Shown here piece by piece: positions 35,408-46,524 of a DNA stretch of 64,000 bases. This DNA is from Patiria miniata. Taxonomy: Eukaryota; Echinodermata; Asteroidea; Valvatida; Asterinidae. The stretch is taken from the NCBI RefSeq assembly GCF_015706575.1, contig NW_024037069.1:41561315-41625314 (forward strand), given 5' to 3'. The translations under genes and the position numbers were made by a program. The notes beneath the pieces were generated by a model that was not told the origin of the DNA, ran no database searches, and saw only the letters and a program-made list of their open reading frames with translations. Every line of letters starts with the position of its first letter. The first letter of the stretch is position 1.

Positions 35408-35870
35408 GCATGTCAAGCTAAGCAAAGTCCACTTGTGCACTTCTGGAGGGTCGACTTGTCGGGGCAGGGTTTGTAATACCGGAGATTCATAAAATGTGTT
35501 TTTCTCTTGTAAATCTGTTCCTTTTATATGCATGTAAGAATTTATAAGTGTATTAAAACTTACGTCAAAATTATCTCTCCAATTTTAGGGTGGGTCTCAG
35601 CTCCGTTGCGTTGACGTTGCTGCACGGATCTTTGGTGTGTACGGAGTAACCTGCAGTGTTATACAGGGTGACCGTAAGGTCAGAGCCAAATTCTGCTAAA
35701 TGCACATAAAAAAATCTGTCAGATTTATCAAAAATCTGCCAAATTTCCAAGAATTACTCGAAATACACTATAAACACTTAAAATCACATGCAGAATCGAT
35801 TGGTAGTATTACCTTAATTAAGATTCAAATTACATAATAAACAATCTAGTCACATAAAGATGTTGTGAAG

Positions 35871-36169
35871 CATGGGCGTCGCCAGGATTTTTTCTAGAGG
35901 GGGGCAAACAATTTTTTTTGCCAAAAAATGATTGTATTTCTCAACACATTCTCGATTTATCAGTTTTAGAGGGGGGCAGGGACATTTTGCCCCCCCCCCC
36001 AACTCATTAAATTTACATCACTTTTCTTTGCGCCTCTTTTTTTTTTTTTTTTTTTTTTTTTTCTTCCTTTTTTTCTTCCTTTTTTTCTTCCTTTGGGGGG
36101 GGGGGGGGGGGGGGCTTTTCCAGGGGGAGGGGCAAGTGCCCCCCTTGCCCCCCCCTCGCGACGCCCATG
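35871..36169. mobile_element. hAT MITE, 299 bp, with 8-bp target duplication
   Basis: Starts catgggcgtcgccaggattt and ends cgcgacgcccatg; flanked by ttgtgaag at 35863-35870 and 36170-36177, a perfect 8-bp duplication as made by hAT transposases. The interior has long G, C, T and cttttttcttc runs and no coding sequence. Confidence 0.9.
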
Positions 36170-36944
36170 TTGTGAAGTTATTGGTAAATTTCGGGGAAAA
36201 ACGCAGATCCGGCCACGATCGACGAAGTCCGTTTCCCAGTGAACCTCAGCACCAAGACCACCCGACAGCCAACTTGTCCCACTATGCAAGGGTTTGTTTG
36301 ACATTGATTGAAGTTTTTTTTAAACAAATGTACACTTTTTTGTTCAAATTTGCTGTTCGTATTGTCAAACAACCATTTTTGCAGAATTCTGCCAGATATC
36401 TGCCAAAGAAATCCATTCTGTCAAATTTTCTGTCAAACTCAATTTTTAACAAAAATGCTGTCAAAGTTAGCCGAAAATCGGCTAAAACGGTCACCCTAGT
36501 GTTATAGCACAACCAGGGTAACCGTAAGGTCAGAGCCAAATTCTGCTAAATGCGCATCAAAAATCTGTCAGATTAATCAAAAATCTGCCAAATTCCCCAG
36601 AATTACTCGAAATACACTATAAAAGTATTTGTTTTCAAAAGATTTAAGCTTTTGTAATCAAATGTACCATTTTGTTTTTGCCAATTTGCTGTTTTGTCTG
36701 TCAAATAACTATTTTTTTTTGCTGCCTGAAATCTGCCAAAAAATCCATTCTGTTAAATTTTCTGTCATACTCGTTTAAAAAAAAAAAAAAATCTGTCAAA
36801 GTTAGCCGAAAATCGGCTAAAACGGTCACTACGTTTAACAAGGTTAACGAACTTTCTCCCTTCTCGGCATGCAAATCGTGTACATAGTTCCGGTACAGGC
36901 CTAGTCTGGTTCCCCGACCTGACAATTTCCCCCGACGTCTACAT

Positions 36945-38530
36945 TAGTCTGGTTCCCCGACCTGACAATTGCCCCCGACGTCTACACGTCTAAGAATTGT
37001 AGGTCAGGCAGCCTCCGTGGCTAAAAATAAACATGACGACATTGACGGCCCTTTTTCAAAGCTCGACTTCGTTTCCGAATTCGCTTTATCACATAAAGCT
37101 TTTAATGTTCCGATAATTTTTTTTAAAAATAAATCACTTGCTTCATATATCATACAGTTATGATATACAGTTTAATACTTCTGTAAACAAACATTGACTA
37201 ATTTTAACCTGGAATCTTCAAAGTTGGACACCCAAACAGCACTGTTAGCAGGCGGATCCGAATTGAGACCACGCCGCGTTTTGGAAAATGCCGGTAACGG
37301 TCGTCAAATTCAAACTAGTGCATGACGCAGCAAAAAGTTCGCCCCTCGTATATGATCCGAGTGCAAAATCGTCGTTGAATTTCAAGTTTTCTAAATAAAA
37401 GCAATGGATATTAATTATCAACTAGTTTTTTTAAGTTTTTAATAAGCAATTAGCAGTTAATAAAACCTATATTATACTCGGAAATACTCGGACACTATCC
37501 GATTGTCGACGAAATGAATTCGGCAAACTTCGGACAGTTTCGGAAAAAGGAGGAATTCCTCCCGTTTTAGTCACGTGATGTAAATTGTAATACATTGTAT
37601 TACCGGAGGCTACCTGACCTAAGATTCATCAGGAATAGTCGGAATCTTTTGGTCTGGGAACCAGACTAAGTCTACATGTACAGGCCTAGTCTGGTTCCCA
37701 GACCAAAAGATTCCGACTATTCCTGATGAATCTTAGGCCGTGTCCGAAACGGGCTTCCAGAGCTACGGCTACGTCTATTGTCAGCGCGTCCCCGCGTATT
37801 TTTTAATGGGCGCGGACCTAGACCTAGCTCTAGACAGTTGATTCGGATGCAGCCTTAGGTCCGGTAGCCTCCGGTAATACAATGTATTACAATTTACGTC
37901 ACGTGACTAAAACGGGAGGAATTCCTCCTTTTTTCGAAAATTTCCGAAGTTTGCCGACGTTGTTTCGTCGACAATCGGATAGCGCCCGAGTATTTCCAAG
38001 TATATAATATAGGTTTAATTAACTGCTAATTGCTTATTAATTTTATTTTTAATGAGTTGATAATTAATTATTTATTGTTTTCATTTACAAAACTTGAAAT
38101 TCAACGACGATTTTGTGCATCAAATATACTCGGATCGTACGGGCGAACTTTTTGCTGCGTCATGTACAATTTTGAATTTGACGACCGTTACCGAGATTTT
38201 CCAAAACTCGGTCTTCATTCGGCTCCGCCTGCTAACAGTGCTATTTGGTTCCGTAATTTTGAAGATTCCAGATCAACATTACTCAATGTTATCTTACAAA
38301 ACATCAAACTGTATTATCATAACTGTATGATATTACGAAGCAAGTGATTTATTTAAAGATTTGATCAGAACTTTAAAAGCTACAAGTGATAAAGCGAAAT
38401 CGGAAACGAAGCCGCGCTTTGAGAAAGGGCCATTAATGTCGTCATGTTTATTTTTAGCCACGGAGGCTGCCTGACCTACAATTTAAGACGTGAGCGTCGG
38501 GAATAATTGTCAGGTCTGGGAACCAGACTA
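36945..38530. mobile_element. 1.6-kb foldback element upstream of BIRC5
   Basis: Long imperfect inverted arms: tagtctggttccccgacctg, attgtaggtcaggcagcctc and ctaaaaataaacatgacgac at the left are mirrored up to cagactagta... at 38530. The centre, 37617-37739, is a second, almost perfect palindrome beginning cctgacctaagattcatcag. A partial extra copy of the left end precedes at 36902-36944. The right end lies 60 bp before the BIRC5 start codon, so the gene's proximal upstream sequence is transposon-derived. Confidence 0.75.
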
Positions 38531-38590
38531 GTACAGGCCCCGGCGCCAGTTTCAATTTCTTTTTTTTAGTGCAAAGAAGGCTATTGCAAA

Positions 38591-41500
38591 ATGGGAAAAA
38601 GCGATGTTTCAGACGCTTCTGACGAAGCCAAACAGCGACAAAACTTTTTGATGAATACTGAAGCGAACCGTCTGGCATCATTTCAGGATTGGCCCTTTGA
38701 CGAGGACTGCAATTGCGTGCCGAGTAAGGTCGGTTATTTTTTGGCAGTGGATATTTTGCCGGAGACGGCAAACCTTTAGTAAACGTTAGTTTGCCGGATA
38801 TGCACTGAACATGCGCAGTTACTGTTTTTTTGTACACATTTTAGTCTGGCTCCATGCCAATATTATCGTTGTATTTTTTGTATTTACAAGATGGGAATCA
38901 GACCATTTTATAATTTCGGACTTTATATGCCTTTAAAAAAAAATCTTCCAGAGCCACAAATCTGAAAAAGTAATACTCTGCAATAAAATGTTTGAGACAT
39001 CTATAGGCCTATTAAAAAAAATAATAAAAGAAGAATATTCTTATTTATTTGGGGATGGGGAAAAAAAAGGCAGTGGATATTTTGCCGGGTACAACTATAG
39101 AATGCAGGGCCACTTTACTCTACATCCGCGCCTCCGTACGGCTGCGTGGAGGCGTGGAGCCGCAGTCGACCTACTAGTACCTCCGAAAATCGATCGTGGA
39201 GTCGTGGAGCCGCAGTCGATATCTCCGAGAATTGCGCCCTCTATCGGTGCGTGTCTCTGCGACTTCGCGACTCCGCGCCTCCGCCACTCCAGTGCCCCGC
39301 GTCTCCGCGACTCTGCGACTCCACGACTCCAGACAGTGCCCCGTCGCCCTCCTCCCTTCTTAATTTGCAACCATTTTATAATTTCGGACTTTATTTCCCT
39401 TTAAAAAAAATCCTCCAGAGCCACAAATCTGAAAAAGAAAAAGTAATACTCTGCAATAAAATGTTTGAGACATTCTTATGGCAGTGTATATTTTGCCGGA
39501 GACGGCAAACCTTTAGTAAACGTTAGTTTGCCGGATATGCACTGAACATGCACAGTTACTGTTTTTTTGTACTTAAACATTTTCCGGTGACAAGTTTTAG
39601 TCTGGCTCCATGCCAAAATTATCGTTGTTACCTCGTATTCACAAGATGGGATTCAGACCATTTTATAATTTCGGACTTTATTTCCCTTTTAAAAAAAATC
39701 CTCCAGAGCCACAAATCTGAAAAAGAAAATGTAATACTCTGCAAAAAATGTTTGAGACATGTTAAAATAATAAAAGAAGAATATTCTTATTTATTTGGGG
39801 ATGAGAAAAAAAAAACTTAAAAATGTGGTGCGGTAGGAATCGAACGCGAGTCATCCCGCTTACTAGAGCCTTTGCTTAACCATTACACCAAACGTGCTAC
39901 ACAACTTTTGGTGGGAATTTAATACATCTAATAATTCAGCCCTATTTTAAAGAGTACAGCGCCCTCTGTTGATATGGATTGCCGCCGGCAAACCTTTAGT
40001 AAACGTTAGTTTGCCGGCGTTACCTCCGGCAAAATATACACTACCAAAAAAAACCCTTTGGAATTGAGGCGGGGATCAGGATTCGAACTCGGGACATCCC
40101 ACTCACTAGAGCCATTGCTTAACCACTGCACCGGCTGTGCTACACAACTTTGGTGGGAATTTAATACATGTTATAATTCAGCGTTTTAGTAAACGTTAGT
40201 TTGCCGGCGTTACCTCCGGCAAAATATCCACTACCTTTTTTTTTTTTGTTGACATGGATGGTTGACAATGTAAATGACAATCACCATGATCACGACATTT
40301 TTCACGTTCATCATGTCAATTGTCATTTAAAAAAAGTATTTTTATACCGTGGCTATAAAATAAACGTTAAGTGTGGCACTAAATCCCATTTCCAGTTCGC
40401 CAATTTTCAAGCCTCATATCGTCTTTATTGTTTTCTTAAGAAAGTGGATATTTTGCCAGAGGTAATGACGGCAAACTAACGTTTACTAAAGGTTTGCCGG
40501 CGGCAATCCATATCAACAGAGGGCGCTGTACTCTTTAAGATAGGGCTGAATTATAAGATGTATTAAATTCCCACCAAAAGTTGTGAAGCACGTTTGGTGT
40601 AGTGGTTAAGCAAAAGCTCTAGCACCTCTAGTGAGCGGGATGACTCGGGTTCGATCCCGCCACATTTTAAAGTTTTTTTTTCCCATCCCCAAATAAATAA
40701 GAATATTCTTCTTTTATTATTTTAACATGTCTCAAACATTTTATTGCAGAGTATTACATTTTCTTTTTCAGATTTGTGGCTCTGGAGGATTTTTTTTAAA
40801 AGGGAAATAAAGTCCGAAATTATAAAATGGTCTGAATCCCATCTTGTGAATACGAGGTTACAACGATAATATTGGCATGGAGCCAGACTAAAATTTGTCA
40901 CCGTAAAATGTTGAAGTACAAAAAAACAGTAACTGCGCATGTTCAGTGCATATCCGGCAAACTAACGTTTACTAAAGGTTTTCCGTCTCCGGCAAAATAT
41001 CCACTGCCTTTTCGTAATCTTTACAAAGTACTACAACTTAACTACTTAGTTTGGCATGTTGTTCGGAACAAATTAAGGAACAACTCGCATCCATGTATCG
41101 AACGATTACGATCGATCACGAGTATACTGCCATCAGCACGGCTATAGAAATAGAGGGCGCACTTACTTGATCAGCACCATATGCGCCTTGAATAAATGGT
41201 TATTTCTGCTCCATCAAGTGTTACGATAACACATTTCAGTGTTATCTCCCAACTTCTTTTGAGTTTGAGTTGTTTTTTTTGGCAAATTAATTTTCTTATC
41301 ATGCTTATCCTTCTTTTTTACCCCTCTCAATATTCCGTTTATGCAAGTACAACTAAATTACTTCACCATTTACCTGCTGCAATGCTTTAAAACAAATGTC
41401 TTTAAAGTGTAATCACTAAATGCCTGTCTAGGTTCATTGTCATTCATGTCCAATCATGCCCGGACACATGCTGGACGGACCATTGACTTCAGCTTGCCTG

Positions 41501-43826
41501 ATACCATACCAGTCATTGACTGCAGATTCCCTGACCAACAATGTCGTTCGGAAGATTTGTAAAAACTGTTCCTATTTGTACTATTCTAAGGCTGCATAAA
41601 GTAAGTAAATAGTCAGTGGTGTTTATTTTTTCCCCAGATGGCAGCTGCAGGCTTCTACCACTGTCCAACGCAACAGGAACCAGACCTCGTTCGCTGCTTC
41701 ATGTGCTCCAAGGAACTGGATGGATGGGAACCAACTGATGATCCACTGTGAGTAGAGTTTTTTTGTGGGCTTGTAGTGGACACCAACATAATATTAAAAT
41801 GATCAGTTATCCCTTCTGGGATATGGTGAACACAAAGTAGGACACTGTTTGGTTTGGGCAAACGTTTTTGTATTTCACCCAATTTATCCAATCCAAAGAG
41901 TGCCCTCCTATTTTGTCGACCATATCTCTGGGTTCCTTACATTGGTGGAAGTTGTAGGCCTAAAGCTATAGTCCATCATTTGTAATTAGTGCATTTTGTT
42001 CGTTTGAAGCAACAAACGTGTTCAAAATCTAATGAAGGATACTGAACAACTTACTTGATGAAGTTTCAGCTCAGCTTCAGCTGTATATTCCGAGAAAAAC
42101 AGCATTCTAAGATCTCAATTTCAAATCAAAAGTTACTGAATCATGTTTTGAATTGTTTTGAATTGCAGCTATACGCGACGTCGCGCACTGATCCGACGAA
42201 TTATAACAACCGCGCGCGCGTGTGCGTCGTTCCAATACTTGTGCGCGCTGCGCTGAATAACAAAACGAACTACTAATTTAAATTTTCCTACGGTGCTTCT
42301 TAAGAATCACCGTTGGAAATGCCTTCTTTCGTTGATTACTTCAAAATGACAGCTTCCCAGAAAGAATAATTTCACAGGGAGTTTAGTCCCCTTACTATCT
42401 GGTTTCTTGTGTCACAGGGAGGAACATAAATCCCATGCTCCCAAGTGCGCCTTCATCACCAAGAAGAAAGATGAGAAAGACATGACGATGGCCGAGTTCT
42501 TCAAGCTGGAGTCGGTCCGACAGCACAACAGAGTTGTAAGTACACCGTGCTGTTAGGCCAAATAAAAAAAACAACATGTTTAGCGTCCTGCCTTTTTGAA
42601 AAATAAGGAAGCAGGAGGTCCCTTTTTTTTTTTTTCAAAAACAACCGGGCTATTTTCAAAGTGGCCGCCAGCTTTTTTTTAATGGCCGCCACTTGGACTC
42701 AGGAATATGGGCAGATGCAACAGAGATAGAGGCCAAAATGATGTCACTGTTTAAAATGTATAATTTTTTGGGTGTTCCCCCCCCCCCCCAAAAAAATAGG
42801 CCAATACAAGGAGCCCATCACCAAAGGCTCATGGGAAACGAGTAGCCGACAAACACATGCCAAGTGGTATTTTGAAGAAGAGCACAGCACTTTTTGTTTT
42901 AGTGTGACTTTTGCTTGACATTTTTCTGTGAATAATATAAGTTTTTTTCAGGCATGATATTTTTCAGATACTTTTGTCTGAAATCCGACTTTTTGAATCT
43001 GAGAGAAAGACATTATTAGTATAGAAAGATATGCATTTTTCAGACATTGTCAATTTTCAGACTTTTTTTTTCAATTGACAATCTCATCCCTATTATTTAC
43101 AGTTTCTTACTAAGTACTGTTCTACAAATACAGAGAATGTGTTTTTGAGTTTCTGCGCACTACTGGATTTTGGAGGAGGTTAAAGTTTTCTGCATGTTAA
43201 AGGGAATATACAACATTTGCTTTTGCTGTAATTTCAGAAATGGATGGAATTGGGGGGTTGGAAATATATAGCAAATATAGTTACACTGACTTTTTTGAGG
43301 TTTTGGGTTCGAAAATGCTATAAAAACCAAGAAAAACAATCATTTTCCTGTAGTCTGGTTCCCTGACTCCATTTAAGAAGAAACTGAGCAGTTTACATAC
43401 ATTGGGGAATTGTAAGGTCAGGGAACCAGTCTAGCTGGCTTGTACCCGTTCATAGGTGTGTAATCGATTGCAAACAAGTGCGATGGTCAACTGGGGCCAG
43501 TATTTGAAAAAAAGCCAGTTTTTTCCAACGCTGGTCGGCTGATCAGCGTTGGAAATTGATACAAAAATACCACTTTTCTTGAAAATGACAGTATACCAGG
43601 TGCCATGATTTAACAGGATGCTTTACACTGTCATTCACTAACAGTCCAGCAAGGTATTTCAAAATGATTTGGTAGTTTTATTTTTTGATGTTTGCAAATG
43701 TTGTATTTTCCCTTTAACTTACTGTATCATATATTACAGATGACCCACGTTGAGAACCGCATCAAGGAGTTCACGTATGAGGCCGAGAAAACCAGACAAC
43801 AGATAGAGGGTCTTAAAAACCAGTAA
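38591..43826 (+). CDS. BIRC5: survivin (baculoviral IAP repeat-containing protein 5), 150 aa
   Basis: Four coding exons: 38591-38728, 41638-41747, 42418-42535, 43740-43826 (TAA). Exons 2 and 3 are 110 and 118 bp, the sizes I recall for human BIRC5. One BIR domain, residues about 27-97, has the full zinc signature CX2CX16HX6C at C66, C69, H86 and C93, with FQDWPF (31-36), GFYHCPT (51-57) and [20 protein letters not shown] (66-85). A helical tail follows ([20 protein letters not shown]). Family role: chromosomal passenger complex with Aurora B, INCENP and borealin at centromeres, and apoptosis restraint; H89 corresponds to human H80, used in reading phosphorylated histone H3 T3. The human CDK1 site T34-P aligns with V43-P here. 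A pyrimidine tract and AG just before the start (near 38570) suggest an upstream 5' UTR exon. Exon 1's donor, AAG|GTCGGT, is weak but fits both frame and family alignment. Confidence 0.95.
39825..39900 (-). repeat. tRNA-like unit 1 in BIRC5 intron 1
   Basis: Minus strand: A box tggtgtaatggttaag and B box gcgttcgattcc at tRNA spacing, with a start agcacgtttggtg. A cloverleaf is partly drawable, but the anticodon arm is irregular. tRNA-derived unit within a transposon rather than a canonical tRNA gene. Confidence 0.55.
40067..40143 (-). repeat. tRNA-like unit 2 in BIRC5 intron 1
   Basis: Minus strand: A box cggtgcagtggttaag and B box gagttcgaatcc. More diverged start but the B box fits the GGTTCGANTCC consensus at all but one position. 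Confidence 0.55.
40586..40663 (+). repeat. tRNA-like unit 3 in BIRC5 intron 1
   Basis: Plus strand: A box tggtgtagtggttaag and perfect B box gggttcgatccc. A few extra bases in the anticodon/variable part (agctctagcacctctagtga) compared with unit 1. Confidence 0.55.
41964..42400 (+). mobile_element. TTAA-family A MITE, 3' truncated, abutting BIRC5 exon 3
   Basis: Starts agctatagtccatcatttgt and matches the 54510-55011 copy closely, but stops after cagggagtttagtccccttactatct; the last ~75 bp and right terminus are missing. The break lies 17 nt before exon 3 of BIRC5 (42418). Confidence 0.8.
42545..42610. repeat. dispersed segment (acatgtttagcgtcctgcct)
   Basis: A segment containing aacatgtttagcgtcctgcc followed by ttttt recurs at 63493-63522 inside TK1 intron 2. 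Family unknown. Confidence 0.5.
43201..43713 (+). mobile_element. TTAA-family B MITE in BIRC5 intron 3
   Basis: TTAA (43197-43200), then AGGGAATATACAACATTTGC; ends GCAAATGTTGTATTTTCCCT and TTAA (43714-43717). Includes gtagtctggttccctgactc and gaattgtaaggtcagggaac. Ends 26 nt before BIRC5 exon 4. Confidence 0.9.
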
Positions 43827-45216
43827 TTCCATCACCTCTTGGTCAAGTTTGGCAAAGGTAGCCCCAAACTAGATTATTCTTAAAGTAGAAAGATTGCGGG
43901 TAACGTATGAGGCCGAGAAAACCAGACAACAGATAGAGGGTCTTAAAAACCAGTAATATTCCATCACCTCTTGGTCAAGTTTGGCAAAGGTAGCCCCAAA
44001 CTAGATTATTCTTAAAGTAGAAAGATTGCGGGTAACGTATGAGGCCGAGAAAACCAGACAACAGATAGAGGGTCTTAAAAACCAGTAATTCCATCACCTC
44101 TTGGTCAAATTTGGCAAAGGTAGCCCCAAACTAGATTATTCTTAAAGTAGAAAGATTGCGGGTAACGTATGAGGCCGAGAAAACCAGACAACAGATAGAG
44201 GGTCTTAAAAACCAGTGATCCCATCACCTCTTGGTCAAGTTTGGCAAAGGTAGCCCCAAACTAGATTATTCTTAAAGTAGAAAGATTGCGGGTAACGTAT
44301 GAGGCCGAGAAAACCAGACAACAGATAGAGGGTCTTAAAAACCAGTGATCCCATCACCTCTTGGTCAAATTTGGCAAAGGTAGCCCCAAACTAGATTATT
44401 CTTAAAGTAGAAAGATTGCGGGTAACGTATGAGGCCGAGAAAACCAGACAACAGATAGAGGGTCTTAAAAACCAGTGATCCCATCACCTCTTGGTCAAGT
44501 TTGGCAAAGGTAGCCCCAAACTAGATTATTCTTAAAGTAGAAAGATTGCGGGTAACGTATGAGGCCGAGAAAACCAGACAACAGATAGAGGGTCTTAAAA
44601 ACCAGTGATCCCATCACCTCTTGGTCAAGTTTGGCAAAGGTAGCCCCAAACTAGATTATTCTTAAAGTAGAAAGATTGCGGGTAACGTATGAGGCCGAGA
44701 AAACCAGACAACAGATAGAGGGTCTTAAAAACCAGTAATTCCATCACCTCTTGGTCAAATTTGGCAAAGGTAGCCCCAAACTAGATTATTCTTAAAGTAG
44801 AAAGATTGCGGGTAACGTACAGTATGAGGCCGAGAAAACCAGACAACAGATAGAGGGTCTTAAAAACCAGTGATCCCATCACCTCTTGGTCAAGTTTGGC
44901 AAAGGTAGCCCCAAACTAGATTATTCTTAAAGTAGAAAGATTGCGGGTAACGTACAGTATGAGGCCGAGAAAACCAGACAACAGATAGAGGGTCTTAAAA
45001 ACCAGTAATTCCATCACCTCTTGGTCAAATTTGGCAAAGGTAGCCCCAAACTAGATTATTCTTAAAGTAGAAAGATTGCGGGTAACGTATGAGGCCGAGA
45101 AAACCAGACAACAGATAGAGGGTCTTAAAAACCAGTAATTCCATCACCTCTTGGTCAAATTTGGCAAAGGTAGCCCCAAACTAGATTATTCTTAAAGTAG
45201 AAAGATTGCGGGTAAC
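43775..45216 (+). repeat. 11-copy minisatellite built from the last BIRC5 exon
   Basis: Eleven head-to-tail units start at 43775, 43905, 44037, 44167, 44297, 44427, 44557, 44687, 44822, 44957 and 45087. Length is 130 bp, with 132- and 135-bp variants. Unit 1 begins inside the coding sequence at codon Y of [16 protein letters not shown], includes the stop, and runs about 80 bp into the 3' UTR. All later units keep these 16 codons unchanged, followed by TAA or TGA. Differences between units are few (tcaagtttgg or tcaaatttgg; taattcc or tgatccc), so amplification is recent. It would lie in the BIRC5 3' UTR. Confidence 0.95.
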
Positions 45217-45340
45217 ACAATGTGGAAAGTAATCTCTTCTTGGAAGAAGTGAGGTTCTGAAAAGAACTGGTTGGTTGCGTTCTTTTCAGAACCACACTTT
45301 TTCACATGGTGTTACCCACAATCTTTCTACTTTATCTCAT
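45193..45340. repeat. hairpin element at the end of the minisatellite
   Basis: aaagtagaaagattgcgggt at the end of the last tandem unit pairs with acccacaatctttctacttt at 45310-45336. Inside, ggttctgaaaagaac pairs with gttcttttcagaacc. The common part of the tandem unit therefore includes one arm of an older hairpin element, which may have helped start the amplification. Confidence 0.65.
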
Positions 45341-46110
45341 CCGCCATGCAAAGCTTCATGTCATATACATATTATTCTTAATGTAGGATTTTACCATACA
45401 CTCAGTAATGTTAAATTTGCGTTCTCCGTTCTCTTCATAAAGTTTCAACTTGTAATTTTATTCCAACCGAAAAATTCTGTTTTTCCTTTTTGGACATCTT
45501 GAACCCTCTGAAAAAAAAAAGGTCTTTGTTTTGGGCAAACAGATCTGTTTTGCAAGCAGACTGGCTCCCGTACATTATCGATACTGTTTGTGGGGCAGAA
45601 ACCAGCCTGCCCAGCGAGAATGGAATTATTGTCTGGCAGCCAGTTATTTGAAATTTGTAAAGTAATAATTCAATAAATAGACACAGGCCGATTTTGTTGG
45701 TCGTTGTCTCATTTAAACAACTTTTGTATTGGCAAAAAAAAAAACAATTTTAGGGATGAACTTTGAAAAAAACACAAGGAACAAAACTGTAATTGAGTTT
45801 ACTTTTATAATCATGCTTGACAGGTATCATACAGATTCAGCATTTTGGCTTGGTATGGTAAACATTTCAATGTATATATTATAATGTACATAGCAGTGTA
45901 GGATTGTGACTCACTAAAATTTAGAGCATATCAGTTTAACCCTGCATAAATATTTTTGGTTTGGTTAAAATAGGTGCTTTTTTAATACCAAAGCACGAAC
46001 AGACGTTTGTGAGGAATGATGTGAAAGAAATGAGCAACATTATATTTATGGTATTCTTCCCTCCACTTAAAAGTTTCCATTGTAACATCTTTTAATATTT
46101 CCATCTTGTG
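45341..46110. other. probable BIRC5 3' UTR end and intergenic sequence
   Basis: No coding exon. The first good poly(A) signal after the minisatellite is at 45672-45677. Confidence 0.4.
45672..45677 (+). terminator. candidate BIRC5 poly(A) signal AATAAA
   Basis: AATAAA followed within 20-40 bases by a T/G-rich stretch (attttgttggtcgttgtctc). If used, the BIRC5 3' UTR is about 1.85 kb and includes all minisatellite units. No transcript evidence. Confidence 0.4.
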
Positions 46111-46114
46111 GTTA

Positions 46115-46290
46115 AAAACTCTAACTTTCCTCAATTCTCCAAAGTCCTCCATGGCAATTTTGGAGGATTGTGGATTGAGGCTGAATGCATTTTGAGAGGC
46201 AGGGCTGGTGGAGGATTTTTAAGGATTGGGGCAGTGGGTATCCTTCATTTGAACACAAGTGCAAAATTGTGGAGGAATGAGGATGGTTCC
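46115..46290. mobile_element. CCTCAATCCTCC-word element, short copy
   Basis: Words tcctcaattctccaaagtcc, ttttggaggattgtggattg and aggattggggc, in the same arrangement as 23698-23978. Followed by a G run at 46304-46323. Confidence 0.5.
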
Positions 46291-46524
46291 TAGCCAAATC
46301 GGCCGGGGGGGGGGGGGGGGGGGGTTAACAGTCATTAACTATAATCTAGTAACCTTCCCTTGGAATAGTGATCCACTACAGCAAGTACCATCTGTAGGAC
46401 ACTCGATGACAGATGACAATACCTACTGCCCTTGCTGGCACAGGTTTCACCATACAGTGTATGTAGTTTTAGGATTATGCTGGATTTGAGCCAAGTGCTT
46501 GTTCACAAGAGTTGATGTGGTTAT

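Larger units (their letters stand above)
38743..41007. mobile_element. 2.3-kb composite foldback in BIRC5 intron 1
   Basis: Begins ggcagtggatattttgccgg and ends with its complement. The module (cggcaaacctttagtaaacg ... ggactttatttccc ... gaagaatattcttatttatt) is present three times: 38743-39085, 39479-39820 and inverted at 40680-41007. tRNA-like units lie between. A palindrome gccggcaaactaacgtttac recurs at module borders. The element starts only 14 nt after the exon 1 splice donor. GC-rich cgactccgcgcctcc-type words fill 39120-39350. Confidence 0.7.

Noticed and set aside
35932-36507. 191-codon plus-strand ORF
   Set aside because: Begins in a hAT MITE with poly-T/poly-G tracts and has no recognisable domain.
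38723-38728. Alternative BIRC5 exon 1 donor at the GTAAGG two codons earlier
   Set aside because: It looks stronger but puts exon 2 out of frame; AAG|GTCGGT gives the conserved join before [11 protein letters not shown].
43775-45216. CRISPR-like array of regular repeats
   Set aside because: Units are 130-135 bp head-to-tail copies of an exon end with no unique spacers, in an animal genome; it is a minisatellite.
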